A stretch of DNA of 64,000 nt from Bolinopsis microptera. Its lineage: Eukaryota; Ctenophora; Tentaculata; Lobata; Bolinopsidae. Positions 12,701 to 24,691 of this stretch are shown piece after piece. The DNA lies in assembly GCF_026151205.1 (NCBI RefSeq), contig NC_087077.1, forward strand, positions 1,550,001 through 1,614,000. The letters are read 5' to 3'. The translations under genes and the position numbers were made by a program. Within the stretch, counting starts at the first letter, position 1. Every line of letters begins with the position of its first letter. The notes under the pieces are model-generated. The model was not told where the DNA came from. It did no database searches and worked only from the letters and a program-made list of their open reading frames with translations.

Positions 12701-15690
12701 ATGTTCGTATCTGATAGTGATATCTGTCATAGTTGGTCAGTACGCACTGTACGAACTTTTGTACGAACTGACCAACTATGATATCTGTATCTGTATATTG
12801 ATGGGATCTAGTGGGTATATTGAGGAAGAGATATCATGAAGTTAGCTGGTCCTCAATTCCACAGAATAAAATCATAAAGCCGTAGGGCGGTAGGGTGGAT
12901 TATAGGAATTTCTGCCCTGACTGCTCCCTCCATTAAAACTTATAGTGCATCGAATATCAAAATTTAGCACAATACAAGATATTACTATAGTGAATATTTA
13001 AATTTCTAAACATCAATCGGTCGTTCAAACTTCATGTTTGGATTTTTCCTGGTTGTCCTGATTTACCATTCCTCTAGCCCAAACATAAGTATTGGATCAG
13101 GAATTTCGACTTTTACTGGAAATTAGAGCAGCTTCCATCATCTGCCATATAATATAGACTCATTGTTATTCATGTTTGTTTCCTCTCAAATTAACAATGA
13201 GTTTACTGATCTATAAACAATCAAGGACCCATATATTCTTTATGCAGCAGAAAAGTGCATGTATTAGATTCTATAAGTATAAGTCGGGTTGTCGTTATGT
13301 GAATCTGTACGACTGACCCGGATGCCCCTTTGACTTTGCTCACATCGTAGCTCACAATGTGAAGTTTCAGCTTCTGAATGAGTTACAGAGCTGAAACACT
13401 TAAAAAAATCATGTTTATTGTTTATAACTATAAGACTAATTGAGCAATGAACATACTTATAGGACTTTAGAGGCTTGCTTTTTGAGTTTTTTTGGGAGAG
13501 TGGCTGTTTTGGGTGTTATCTGTTTTTTAACCTTTTGACGGTGTTAGTGCTGAAGTGGTGGTAGACTTGATAAACGACAGGTTGAACTAGGTTGTTGGAG
13601 AATGTTTGATAGTCTAGCGTCTACAAACCTAGTGACATACTAACATGTAATATGTCATAAAATGTAGCCAAAATCAATGCACAACTATTTAAGAACTAAT
13701 GTGAGACATGATACATGATGGACGATGATGCAGTGCAAGCTTATCAACATTTTTAATATATTATGACGCAGTGGAACTATCGGACTACGATAGCTTATCG
13801 AATTTAGCAACAAATTCGTAACGGTAAGGAAAAAAAATAAAAATATATTAGATAAACACCCACATACACCGCCTAACTTCACGTACTACTTTAGAAAGAT
13901 GGTAAATTCGTTTTTCATAGTAATAGAAAAGATAACGTACATCAGGTTTATGAAAAAGGTTTATGGAAGTTTATTGTTTCTAAAAATACCATAGGTGTCG
14001 ACAATTTTTTAATAAAACAATTATTTTAATAAAACAATTATTTTAATAAAACAATTATTTTAATAAAACAATTATTTTAATAAAACAATTATTTTAATAA
14101 AACAATTATTTTAATAAAACAATTATTTTAATAAAACAATTATTTTGATAAAACGATTATTTAATTTTACGGCACAATATCAATATACCAATCATGCAGC
14201 AGCTGATGCATAACAATAAACAAATAGTAAATAAATCAGTGGAGGCTTGAAGAGGTTTAAAGTGCCGACGGTTGCTGTTATCGTTGGATTTGAGAGTGAC
14301 CAGTGCATGAAACCAGCTCAACCATCCACTACGTCAAAATAACGAATATGAAAATATATGAATATAAAAATATAAAAATACTTCAACAAGAATATTTTAA
14401 TTTTAAAAACTTCCATGTGTTATTTGGTGACGCAGTAGAGCCCAGTAGAGTTTCAGTTTCAGTTTAAATATAAGTTTAAGAAGTTTATCACGTTTTGGGG
14501 ATGGGCCAAGTGTTCAGATGTTAGATAGAGCTACTAAAGCAGGCGAGGAAAGAATTCGGGGAACTTCTAAGTCATATCTTGCATTGCAGACCTACATGGT
14601 TGATGGTCATTACCCTCGGTTAAACTTATAGCTGCTTAAGGAGTATGGACCATTACGGCGCTACTTCCATTACACATAAATTATAAAATATCCTGTTGAT
14701 GTTTACTTGATATTAGTACTAAGTTCATAATATTATCCTAACTAGGTACTAAGTATGTATTAATATAACCTATTTATTAATATCTATGTTCCTAATCGAC
14801 TGTGGAGAGAATAATTCTCCAAGGAATGCCTCGGCCCCTGAAGTCTACTACTTCTCCGGTTTCACGTACCACAAATATTCAAGTTTAAAAAGTCAAACAT
14901 TCCGAATCGGCTATATTTAAATCGGCAGAAATGGTGACTGGCTATCCTTTAGTTCAAACGAAATAAATAATAGCAATTTTATGCCGCTTATATCAATAAA
15001 AATGCAATTTATTTGCAAAATATTAGTACGACAGAATATTTGTTCGATGAAAATTATGATCGGCTAGAAAGTATACGGTGTAATTTTTTATTGGTAAATA
15101 TGTAAGCGACTAAAAGTATAGGCGTAACGGCCGATTGTGTCGACCAAATTTTAGCAGATAAGATAACACATGAAAATTAAATAGGGTGATTCAGTAGTGA
15201 GAGTTATATATTAGGTACTAGTGCTGATAGACTATAGTAAATAAGTTTACACACCTTCATCATGCCAGCAAATGACAGAGATACGCGTACGCAACAAATA
15301 TGAATGCACAGCTCGTATCTTGCTGGCTTCTTTCTCTGCATTCTAGCTAAAATATGTCCTGAAACAAATATTGAAATATCATGCTACAATATATTACATA
15401 AATGCATGTCACATTTTAGCTATCATGGAATGTTTCCCTCCAAATCTTGTATTTTCACGACAGTACAAGATTGCTTCCGATTATTTTCAGACGCCGGCAG
15501 ATAATATAGATAAGAAGGTTGGGTAACATGGTTGTGTTCCAAATACTTATCAGATCTATAGTGAAGATAAAGTTGTTGTCATCAGAGAAGTTTTCACGAT
15601 GAATACCAGATCCAGTTACACTATCACATGCATCATGTCATCGGAATTCGGGTGATAGTTGTATTGGGTTATCGGAATATGGGTGATATT
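9760..15690. other. Gene-poor stretch
   Basis: About 6 kb with only short open frames and no recognised domain. It contains a perfect-looking hairpin at 12724-12784 (arms TCATAGTTGGTCAGT and its complement) and the 17-bp minisatellite at 14005-14164. I see nothing else that I can support. Confidence 0.5.
14005..14164. repeat. 17-bp AT-rich minisatellite
   Basis: About nine head-to-tail copies of TAAAACAATTATTTTAA. The last copies carry substitutions (GATAAAACGATT). Confidence 0.9.
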
Positions 15691-15719
15691 TGATACCCAA
15701 TTAACATTTCATATAAAAG
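15639..15719 (+). promoter_or_regulatory. Putative promoter of the PIM-like kinase
   Basis: TATAAAAG lies at 15712-15719, about 85 bp before the kinase ATG. Just upstream a motif occurs twice in direct repeat: ATCGGAATTCGGGTGATAG (about 15639) and ATCGGAATATGGGTGATAT (about 15670). Position and sequence suggest a core promoter with a repeated upstream element. There is no experimental support. Confidence 0.45.
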
Positions 15720-15803
15720 CCACGATACGTCATTACTTCGTCATCATTAGTTGATTACCTATTTGGCAACAGTTTATCTTGTTTTATACAAATTATTATC
15801 GAT

Positions 15804-16643
15804 ATGACGTCACTATCAGAGAGAACTCCCGACACCTTCACCAACAACTACAGGGTCCTCAAGCTCATCGGACAAGGAGGTTACGGTAAAGTTTGGCTCT
15901 CTGCCCGATTATCCGACAACAAACTCTTTGCGGCCAAGATGGTACCTGACAGTCGTTGTAGGAGAAAAAGCTGGTGTATGGACCGAGAAGTGTACCTTCC
16001 TGACGAGGTGATTCTGTGGGAGGGACTAGACCATCCGAACATTATTAAACTGGAGGAGGTTTTCTCAGAGCAGGGATCCTGGATATTCGTGATGGAGTAT
16101 CTGGCCGGGTTCACGGACCTCTTCACCCTTTCAGAGCTACACGGAACATTATCAGAGAGCGAAGCAACAGGGGTCCTCCGACAAATAACAGATGTTTGCT
16201 GGTATCTGATGGAGGAGGAAGTGGATCACAGGGATATAAAAGACGAGAACATTCTCTACAACTCCGTCACCCAACAAATCAAACTCATAGATTTCGGATC
16301 AGCCTCGTTTCTGGAGATAGATCAGAGGTACCACAGTCTGCAAGGAACTGAGGTGTACAACCCTCCGGAACTCTATAATGGAGGGTCCTATGATCCTATC
16401 AGCGGGATTGTGTGGAGTATTGGGTGTCTGGCCTTCGTGTTGGTTAACGGAGACATCCCATTCAACAACAAAACGGAAGTTATGGAGTTTAAACAACTAA
16501 CGTGGTTTAATGATGGTATGAGCCCTATCTATAAGGACTTTGTTGAGAGATGCATGCAGAGGGTTGAGATTTTGAGGATTGACTTTTTTAAGCTAAGGCT
16601 TCATCCTTTGTTGAGGGGCAAAGGGTTCCGCAGTGGCTCGTAA
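15804..16643 (+). CDS. PIM-like serine/threonine protein kinase
   Basis: An intronless 279-residue frame that is almost all kinase domain. Visible motifs are the glycine loop GQGGYGKV (23-30), catalytic Lys45 in FAAKMV, the catalytic loop HRDIKDEN starting at His142, the DFG-type motif starting at Asp163 (IDFGSAS), and GTEVYNPPEL as the P+1/APE-like region. The VWSIGCLAFVLVNGDIPF stretch is typical of PIM kinases, which are small, constitutively active cytosolic Ser/Thr kinases promoting growth and survival. The length fits the family (human PIM1 is about 313 residues). The PIM hinge ERPxP is not seen; the sequence there is EYLAG. A TATA box lies upstream and AATAAA follows at 16791. The start is the first ATG in frame after the TATA box. 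Kinase assignment is firm; the PIM subfamily is likely. Confidence 0.85.
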   Translation: MTSLSERTPDTFTNNYRVLKLIGQGGYGKVWLSARLSDNKLFAAKMVPDSRCRRKSWCMDREVYLPDEVILWEGLDHPNIIKLEEVFSEQGSWIFVMEYLAGFTDLFTLSELHGTLSESEATGVLRQITDVCWYLMEEEVDHRDIKDENILYNSVTQQIKLIDFGSASFLEIDQRYHSLQGTEVYNPPELYNGGSYDPISGIVWSIGCLAFVLVNGDIPFNNKTEVMEFKQLTWFNDGMSPIYKDFVERCMQRVEILRIDFFKLRLHPLLRGKGFRSGS

Positions 16644-16790
16644 AATGTGTTATCAGATCCGATTTTGAGATAAATTATGAAGTTTGTTTTTCAGAGGAAG
16701 TTAAAGTTTTGTAGTATATTATTAGAGCAATTGTTTTCATTGATTGATTGATTTAATGATTTTGAATACACTGTAATAGTTTCTATATCA

Positions 16791-16796
16791 AATAAA
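16791..16796 (+). terminator. Poly(A) signal of the kinase gene
   Basis: AATAAA about 150 bp after the kinase stop codon, followed by GT-rich sequence. Confidence 0.6.
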
Positions 16797-17460
16797 ACAC
16801 TTGTGAGTGAAAACAGTTCATCATTTATAAATATAATCACAGGTGACAAGATTTTTTTAAATCACCGAAGAATGTCTTCAATGGAAAATGTACAATCGGA
16901 TATGCTTGGGGATTGTTGAAATGTTATTAACTTCTATTAGTTCAGCAAATATTTAGTCCATTTTAAAACTCCCCTTTTCGCGTCCAAAACAGTCAGTATC
17001 GAACACAGAATATCTTAGTGTGTAAAGTTTACAATAGTATTAGTTTCGTCAGCAACAATATTACTTTTGCTATTCTTAGATTTGCCACCCTCCCTCGTTG
17101 ATGAATTAACTTAGCACAATAGCACAGTCTTCAAGGCAGCAAGGATTAGACTGATTCAATCACAAATTTTGATGACGTCAGCAAGACTTACCTCCCTCCT
17201 CACTTCGCCAACAACCGGAAACATTTAAAAACTCCGCCCCTGGCCCCTGCACGTACTAAGTGACTTAGGCTGCTGACGTATAATATGTGAATGCTACATA
17301 CCCCTTGTTAAAATAAAGCCACACGATACCCGGTAATAATCCACCTATTACACTACATATCTATTATCTATCCGGTCAATCGGTGTCTGAGAGACTTATA
17401 CATATTCATAATATATTTAACTAAATAATAAAACTACGGACATATAATATATACGAAACT

Positions 17461-18648
17461 CTAAATATCAACGCACTCAGTGGAGCAGAATACAACTCCG
17501 TATCGTGTCCTACTCCCAACCGTGCTGCAAAACTCGGGTTCTCTGGCCCTACCTTGAGTGGTTGCCTCCCCCACAAACCTCTCCACCCTCCCCACCACGC
17601 TATTCCTCATATAATCCCTAAACTCCACCATCCTCAAACAGTAGATAGCAGGGTTAAGCGCCGAGTTGATAGCCACACACAGCACGTAGGTAAAGTTCCA
17701 GGAGTACCAGACAAGGAGGGGGTAGTCTCGGTACACAGTGTGATAACACTCCTCCGAGCACCCACCCTTCAGAGCCAGCACCATGAGGAGGTAGTTAGCT
17801 GTGCCGGGTAGGTTACACAGGACGTAGACCAGAGTGAAGATCAGGACTGTCACTGTTGCGCTGGATCCGGTCGTTTTCGTGTTGTTTCGCTTGGTTTGCT
17901 TCCGGGAGAGTAATGCTAGGGTTGAGATGATTGCTACACTGCTGAGAATTATGGGGAAGATAGGAAATGCCAGTTGGAGAAGCCTGGAGATAGTGTTGAA
18001 TTTCCAATACCAAGATGAATAGGAGCCTGCAGTTGCTGGGAGTTCGAAACAAAATACATCCGTTCTATCGTACACGTAGTCTGCCATGTGCAGAGAAACG
18101 GGGATAACTGATCTCAGAGTTAGGTAAACTCCGTACCCGAAGACAAAGCAGAACATGAGAGTAGAGTTGAGGTTAAGGAGAGGAGAGATAAGGACGGTGA
18201 GCCGGGAAATGCTCATCACAAAAACCAGGAACACAGAGAAGTAGGGTAGAATCTCCCAGAGGAGACCCCAGCAATTGCAGAATATTTCATTACCAAACCA
18301 CACCGGGTTTCTACCGTCGAAGAATGACAGGGCGTTAGGAAGTACTGTTATACAAATTATCATGTCAGTGAAACAGATTATTTTGAAAAGTTCATCAAAG
18401 TAAGCTTGGTTGGCACTGGCTTTTCTCCTTCCATGTTGACCACCCTGTTGTACTCTGCCCGACCTAAAGTAACAGTAGGCCAAGATGTTTCCTGGTGTTC
18501 CGAATAGGAGACAAATCACGTATATTACACCGAAGATTGAGTTGGTTACAATGTTCACACTTGGAGGCAGTGGGTGTGTTGTGCCGGTGAGCTGTGACGC
18601 TTCTGTAGCATTCATAATGTCAGTCATTGTCAAGTCTGAACCGACCAT
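17461..18648 (-). CDS. Rhodopsin-class (class A) G-protein-coupled receptor
   Basis: An intronless 395-residue frame with seven hydrophobic segments. Visible class A marks are GTPGN in TM1, an Asp in TM2 (CFTDMI), a Cys before TM3 (IFCNCW) with a partner Cys in loop 2 (VFCFEL), and NPAIY (the NPxxY motif) in TM7 followed by an amphipathic helix. The TM3 end reads SISRL, so the usual DRY Asp is Ser although the key Arg is kept. TM6 has LCNLPG where CWxP is usual. A glycosylation site (NATE) is near the N-terminus. It would sit in the plasma membrane and couple to G proteins; the ligand is unknown. It is convergent with the kinase gene upstream, with 817 bp between the stop codons. Subfamily could not be decided; peptide- or amine-type are both possible. 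Confidence 0.8.
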   Translation of the reverse strand: MVGSDLTMTDIMNATEASQLTGTTHPLPPSVNIVTNSIFGVIYVICLLFGTPGNILAYCYFRSGRVQQGGQHGRRKASANQAYFDELFKIICFTDMIICITVLPNALSFFDGRNPVWFGNEIFCNCWGLLWEILPYFSVFLVFVMSISRLTVLISPLLNLNSTLMFCFVFGYGVYLTLRSVIPVSLHMADYVYDRTDVFCFELPATAGSYSSWYWKFNTISRLLQLAFPIFPIILSSVAIISTLALLSRKQTKRNNTKTTGSSATVTVLIFTLVYVLCNLPGTANYLLMVLALKGGCSEECYHTVYRDYPLLVWYSWNFTYVLCVAINSALNPAIYCLRMVEFRDYMRNSVVGRVERFVGEATTQGRAREPEFCSTVGSRTRYGVVFCSTECVDI

Positions 18649-18749
18649 CTTAACGAGGCTTTGTGAAGGATATGTTAAAATTCTCTCAGTATCACCAGTG
18701 GACTCCCTCGAATTATTCCTTTTGGGATTTAACTCCGATTAGTATTGTA

Positions 18750-19920
18750 GTTCAAAGGATTCGTTCATAAAATCATTGACCTGAAGCACAAAAGTGAATC
18801 ACTATTGAAAAACAAAAAATCTGAAATACGAGCGCAATCAATAATAAGCCATTTTAAAATTTAAAATGAGTTGTAATTCTTTCAACACTAGTATATAACA
18901 TTATTATTAACAAATAATTTGATAATATGAGTATGACGTAGAAATGTCGATACGTGATAATCTATTTACCTTCATCAGAACATCGTCATCACTGAGTCTA
19001 TTCAAAAAAATAAGAAATTTTCTTGAAATAATCATCAAATGAGACTTAATAACACTATACAACTTAATCATATCTAAAAATGAATTATGAACGCTTTTAA
19101 GTGATGCCAAGGACATGGATAAATGCCAAAATTATGTTGAAAAATGGACTGCCCAGAAATGACATCGGGTTGCTTAATTTATGTCGCACTAAAGGATAGT
19201 TTCCAGCCGCTTTTTAACGGTGGGACAAACTACATCATAATTTTCAAATTAGTAATATCACCGGAATGGTTTGTTAGACTGTGACCAAAGCAAGAGGCAA
19301 GACTATTTCCAATTACCGATGAAGACAAGCCAATATCAAATATATTGCAGTAAGAAGCATATTGTGAAGAAATGCAGCAATCCTATCGGAAGCAGTCCTG
19401 TTAGGGTTAATCGAGTCAACAGCTGTACTGGGCACATTTTTATAAGCTGAAATTATCAAATCGCCATTTTATTCCTTATAAACATTTTAAACGATATAGT
19501 TAATTTCAGGCACCGATTATTGCTGGCTCCCAAATACTTCATTACATCAATTTGCATAATTTGGAGATCAGTGCTATTTACTCCGGAAATTCGATTTCGC
19601 CATAATTTGTATCCAAAATGTTCATCCAAATGTTTTATCCCAATAATATCTATCCTGGAACTTTCAAAGATAGATAAAGGAGATAACAATGATCTATTCT
19701 CCTGTCCCTCCCTGCCCGGCCCTTATCTCAATAAGCCTTGTTTATAAAACATTTTATAAGTTTCTGCACTTATAAACTTCAAAATGCAAAAAAGCGAACA
19801 CTACAAAACTAAACCTTTTCTATTCTTAGCATAAAGATTTGGCAAAACGATTAAGCGACGCGATTGGCATAAAAATTTTAAACATATGTTTCGTTTTTCG
19901 TTCTCTTGAGTGGGTAGATC
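18750..19920. other. Intergenic, no gene seen
   Basis: Only short unsupported frames. No domain, RNA gene or clear repeat was recognised. Confidence 0.5.
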
Positions 19921-19928
19921 ATGATAGA

Positions 19929-20042
19929 TTACTGGAGGGACGAAATGAGAATCTCCACTCGCTGTAAAACAAAACTTATCGTTTATTTATAATTTACATT
20001 TTGTTTTACAGTGAGACTCTCATTTCGTCCCCAGTAATCTTA
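19929..20042. mobile_element. Short palindromic element (MITE-like)
   Basis: The left arm AGATTACTGG, then GGACGAAATGAGAATCTCCA and a CGCTGTAAAACAAAA end, is repeated as its complement at the right, ending in CCCCAGTAATCT. The arms are about 45 bp around an AT-rich centre of about 25 bp. Confidence 0.6.
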
Positions 20043-20429
20043 AAATCTTAAACGATCCATTAAATTTCAATCACCAATGATTGCAGACTTCCAAATACTT
20101 CATTACTGCACTTTGCAGAGTTTGGAGATCATTGCCATTACATTTACGATTTCACCATAAATTGTGTTCACCCTCTTCCCGGCCCTTGTATGAAGTTTGA
20201 TGGATAATCATTATTTAAACTTTAAGATGCGACAAGCGAAAAAAACGCCCTCGTCACATTTAATACAAAAATGTAATGACATGAAGGTCGAATGTTATAA
20301 GGGACATCATCTTGAAAGGTGATAACCGTTGAAAAATCAAGTTCACGTTTCGTCTCGGTCTACATGCTAATAGCTTAATCGTTTTACCAAAATAGAAAAG
20401 ATTTATTTTTGCAGGATTGGGCGACATCT

Positions 20430-21445
20430 GTCGGACAGCGACATCTGTCCGACAGCCGAATTAGGGATTTCGGACAGATGTCGCTGTCGGACAGGAGTCG
20501 TTTTTGGCGACATCTGTCCGAATTTCGGATCATAATGTAATTTCGGTTCATATTCGTATTTCACAAGCTCACTGGTAATCTCGTGACGTTGCCCCCATTG
20601 TTCTATCGCTGATGTGATCCATTGAGATCTGATCCATCGATACGTGATTGACTAGTTGAGGACAGGATCGTGCACTAACAAGCTGTCGATCACATCACAG
20701 CTTGGACACAGCCTACATGAGTACATATGCAATCCACAATGGCAACCAATCTTCACTCTTCAGTTTATCCCTGGATGCAAACAAGGCTCGGAGAGCCCTG
20801 TCTTGAATGGACAGGTGGTGGATTGGATTTGGGTTACGAATCGGGACATCAACCACCAATCCTAACTTAGCTCCCCACATGTGGAGTCAACACGAAGCCG
20901 CACAGATGAGGATTCCTCGCTCATCCAATATCGCAGAAGGTTGGCATCACGGATTTCATTCAATGCTCTCCTGCTCGAAGCCCACAATTTCGAAGTTCCT
21001 TGATTGCCTTAAAGCAGAACAAGCCCTTACAGACGTGAAGAAAACCAAAAGAGACGGCGGGAACTACCTGAGCCACGTGATCGACACCTTCAGAGAATTT
21101 TAGATGATTACACAACTACAGCAGCCCTATGGATTTCCTAAAAGCTATCGGAAAATTGACTATGCTTTAGATTTTATTGTATTTTATTGAATTAATTTAT
21201 ATACCATTTAAATTATTGTCCAATTTATCGACATCAAATGAAAATAAGCTATGGTAGTAAACTATGGCTCAGATCATATCTCAAATTGGAAATGTTACGT
21301 ATACAACTTAGCAAGTAACAGTTCAGATCATTTCTCTAATTGGAAATGTGTCGTATTGAAATCAGATCACAATTTCGGACAGTTGTCGTTTTTTTCTGGT
21401 ACCCTGAGTCGGACAAATGTCGCTGTCGGATTTTACGGTATTCGC
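20430..21445 (+). mobile_element. Mutator-like (MULE) transposon remnant
   Basis: The ends share inverted words: left CGACATCTGTCCGAC, then GTCGTTTTT and CTGTCCGAATT; right AATTTCGGACAG, then GTCGTTTTTTT and GTCGGACAAATGTCG. Between them lies a decayed transposase C-terminus (20807-21103). The left end also carries an extra local inverted repeat of the same motif. No clear target duplication could be read. Confidence 0.55.
20656..21103 (+). pseudogene. MULE-type transposase C-terminal fragment
   Basis: The frame at 20807-21103 gives W-x2-HEAAQMRIPRSSNIAEGWHHGF, then SKPTISKFLDCLKAEQ. The pattern RTNNxxEGWHxxF followed by HPTIWxFxxxLKxEQ is characteristic of the C-terminal part of MULE/FLYWCH-associated transposases. 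The preceding frame (20656-20865) appears to continue it after a frameshift. The catalytic DDE core is missing, so it is inactive. The family call rests on motif memory only. Confidence 0.55.
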
Positions 21446-21449
21446 CATG

Positions 21450-24116
21450 AAAGTTTAAAATCAAATTAAGGCATTAGTTTAACTATAAATTCCATAAGGC
21501 TCGCAATTAAGAGTTTGAATAACCGTCAAAATTTTTACCGAGGAACGACTATTAAGTTCGCTATACTAACATGGAATAAAGATTGTCAAATACAGCAAGT
21601 CACCCTGATCTAGGAGAGTTCATATGATAACCTGAGAAATTTAGGCTTTTGTTTTAATACGAAGACTAGGGACAAAAGTTCGCTCTATTAACTGAACACT
21701 TTTGAGCGTTAACGTAAGTTGTAATTGTTAATCTTTAACGACAACCCTCACCCTTCCGGTTTATAGGTTGAGTGTCTATGTAGACCTCGACACGATTATG
21801 ATTGCTCTTTGCTAAGAGGATAAACTACGAGTACAAAGTAGTGACAGATTAAGCTACTACTTTGAGCTTGAAATACATTTGTCCAGTTATTCTTTTATCC
21901 AAACCCTCAGTTACAAAGTTAAAGGTTTTGAGACTTTAATGATGTATACTTGCCTCGAGGTGGTCAGACATTTGATGACCCTTCCTGCTACGAGGATAAA
22001 CTCTACCAAAGTAACCGAAGTAAGTAGCAAGATATGGCTCAGACTTTAAGACTGATAATTACAATAGTTCAGGAATTATCTTTTATCACAATATTTCAAC
22101 AAGTAAAAAAGCTAAAGGTTTTGAGACTTTAAGACTGATAATTACATTAGTTCAGGAATTATCTTTCATCACGATATTGCAACAAGTAAAAAATGCTTTG
22201 AGAGAAGATACTGGTAATTACAATAGCAAGATGTGCCTTAGACTTTAAGACTGATAATTACATTAGTTCAGGAATTATCTTTTATCACGATATTGCAACA
22301 AGTAAAAAAGGTTTTGAGAGTTGAGACTGGTAATTACAATAGTTTAGGAATTATCTCGATATTACAACAAGTAAGAAAAGCTCTGTTAAGCTGTTAGGAC
22401 CCATGTAGGAAGTCTGAACTTCAACATTTAAACGTAACACACATCATTAAATAAAACTCGTACATTACGTTGCCCAACGAGAATTGTTTGTGTCTTCCAG
22501 ACGTACCCATATAATTAGTGATTAACAAAAAGCATAAGAGCTATAATTAGCTGAGAGATGAGGCTAAGCTGAAACATCATGAGGCATTTGTGTTTTGTGG
22601 TTAAGTGTTACGGAAAGTGCACAAAATATCCATAAATTGTATGCGATAATTGTGTCGACAAATTGTCCACAGTTGTATCGAGAAATTGTGCTAACAGTGT
22701 TGAAACAAGATGGGCGTAGTTTTTTCATAAAATCATTGTCGGTGATTAGACTATAACTATAACTATAACTACAAATTGGTAATATCTTCTAAAAACGATC
22801 CTAATGGATATGCAGTAGACTATTGAATGGTACTTGCAGTGAACACGGTAATAGTAACGGTAACAGTACTAGGAAATGGACACTGCTAGTTTGCATGAAG
22901 CTTTAAATAATTACAATTCTATTTACATCCATTAAGATCAATGGTCGAGATAAAATATCATGACTTCGATTCTAAAAGCATATTATGTATCATGTGATAT
23001 GGGGTCTAGGCAAAAGTAAATGCAAGACATTTTGTAATCATCCCAAAAAATTTTAAAACTCGCTTCCCGATGCAATCAACTCAAATCATAAAAAGCCAAA
23101 ACTGATGCCTCAGTAGCGGATGAAAAATTTAACATAAAGCAGACGGAATATAAGTGCAGCTGAAGTTGCGGATATTCTAATTAGTGCAGTTGTTTAGTGT
23201 TTACTGTGATCACATCACATTGTACTAATACTATAGTTACTTTAACAAGTAAAAGTTGGTAATACAATGCATATGTGGGGTGTCATCAGCAGACAGTTGG
23301 CCGTTAGTTACGTGGACGGGAGGGGATTTTAACAAGTTTGATCGATGATCAATATAAGTTCAGGATTGGTGCCAATTTCAAGTAAACACTAAACAAGTAA
23401 ATAGTATCTACGCTTCTTACAATTTCCATCTTTGTAATCATACTTAGAACGACCCTTTCAATCCGATCATCTGCCGATCATCTGCCGTTGATAACAAATA
23501 TTAAATAAACTCAACGTTGTGATGTTGATCTAATGTGCTCAAATATAATCCTCACAAAAATACATCTAGACAAGCAACAGTTCTACTCTCAATCAATTGT
23601 AGTCCATTCTGTTCACTTAACATAGCTGTACAGCGCCAAAGAGATCCCGAGGTAAGCTCGACTAAGTTCTCAAATCCGTGAAGTGATCGTCTAAGTGAAC
23701 CTAACAAACCCAACAGACTCTGAATTCTATTGTGGTATACCTTATTATCAATTAGTAGACTAAAATAGTCTAATAATTGATGTGAACCTAACAAACCCAA
23801 CAGACCCTGAATTCTATCTTATTATCAATTAATAGACTAAAATAGCGAGTAGTTGAAATTAGTGCAACTCAAAGTATGGGCGAAGACGACCTGCCAGTCT
23901 CGTCATTCGTCATTAAGAATTCAGCATTTAATTTGGTATCAATCTAATTGCAACATTGAGAGTCAACATGAAGAAAGGAAACTAAATTATTTAAAAGGTC
24001 ATGCGTATTGCATTATAACAATAGGATTTGGTATATGATTTTATGTGTTTAGAATTATACGAACATTTATTTAATTTGGTAATATTCAATGTGTTTAATA
24101 CTAAAATTATTTAACA
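21450..24116. repeat. Repeat-bearing intergenic stretch
   Basis: No gene recognised. A tandem array at about 22041-22380 has three imperfect copies of a unit of 80-130 bp containing GACTTTAAGACTGATAATTA and CAGGAATTATCTTT. A duplication at 23690-23850 has two copies of GAACCTAACAAACCCAACAG with the following sequence. A short CTATAA run lies near 22750. Confidence 0.6.
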
Positions 24117-24395
24117 GTATATCACAGTCACGTATCGCAGTCACGTATCGTGACACGTATTGTGACACGTATCGCGTGACTGTGTAGCTGATACCATGTT
24201 AATTGTAATAGTGGCTATATTCTGGCTATATCGTGGCTATATTGTGGGCTGTATAGTGGCCGTACCGTTATTGGTTGCTTATCTAATGATGCGTGGTCCG
24301 AGCTGCCCCGCAGTTCACATCGACGAGTCTCTATTTCGGTTAATAATTGTACGGATATATCAACCATTAAATGTATTGAGGACAAACGTAATCTC
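24117..24395 (+). repeat. Inverted repeat left of the LDLa receptor
   Basis: Contains ACGTATCGCGTGACTGTGTA, then CATGTTAATTGTAATAGTGG and GGATATATCAACCATTAAAT, with TTGAGGACAAACGT at its inner end. The same words appear in reverse complement at 27723-27903. The left copy has about 90 extra bases before GTACGGATATATC. The outer part is itself a short tandem/inverted array of CACGTATCG(T)GACA. Confidence 0.8.
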
Positions 24396-24691
24396 ATAAC
24401 AGTACGATATTATCTAAGAAAACTATGGTAGCAGAATATATTTAGTCAATGAAAATTTTGAATATTATAGGTTACAAATTATTCGGGAAAATTGTTGATT
24501 GGCGAAGTATATAATCGACTGAAAGTATGATTATAATGCAGAGTGTATATGTGACGCATTTCAAACTTGACACGTGACACAATTCAGCCAATCAGAGGAT
24601 ACAAATTTTTAAAGTTAAGTAAGTTGCAAACTTTTATTTGCCTAAAATAAAACGTTTTGGATAACTCAAAAATCTACATTTATTGCCTGAT

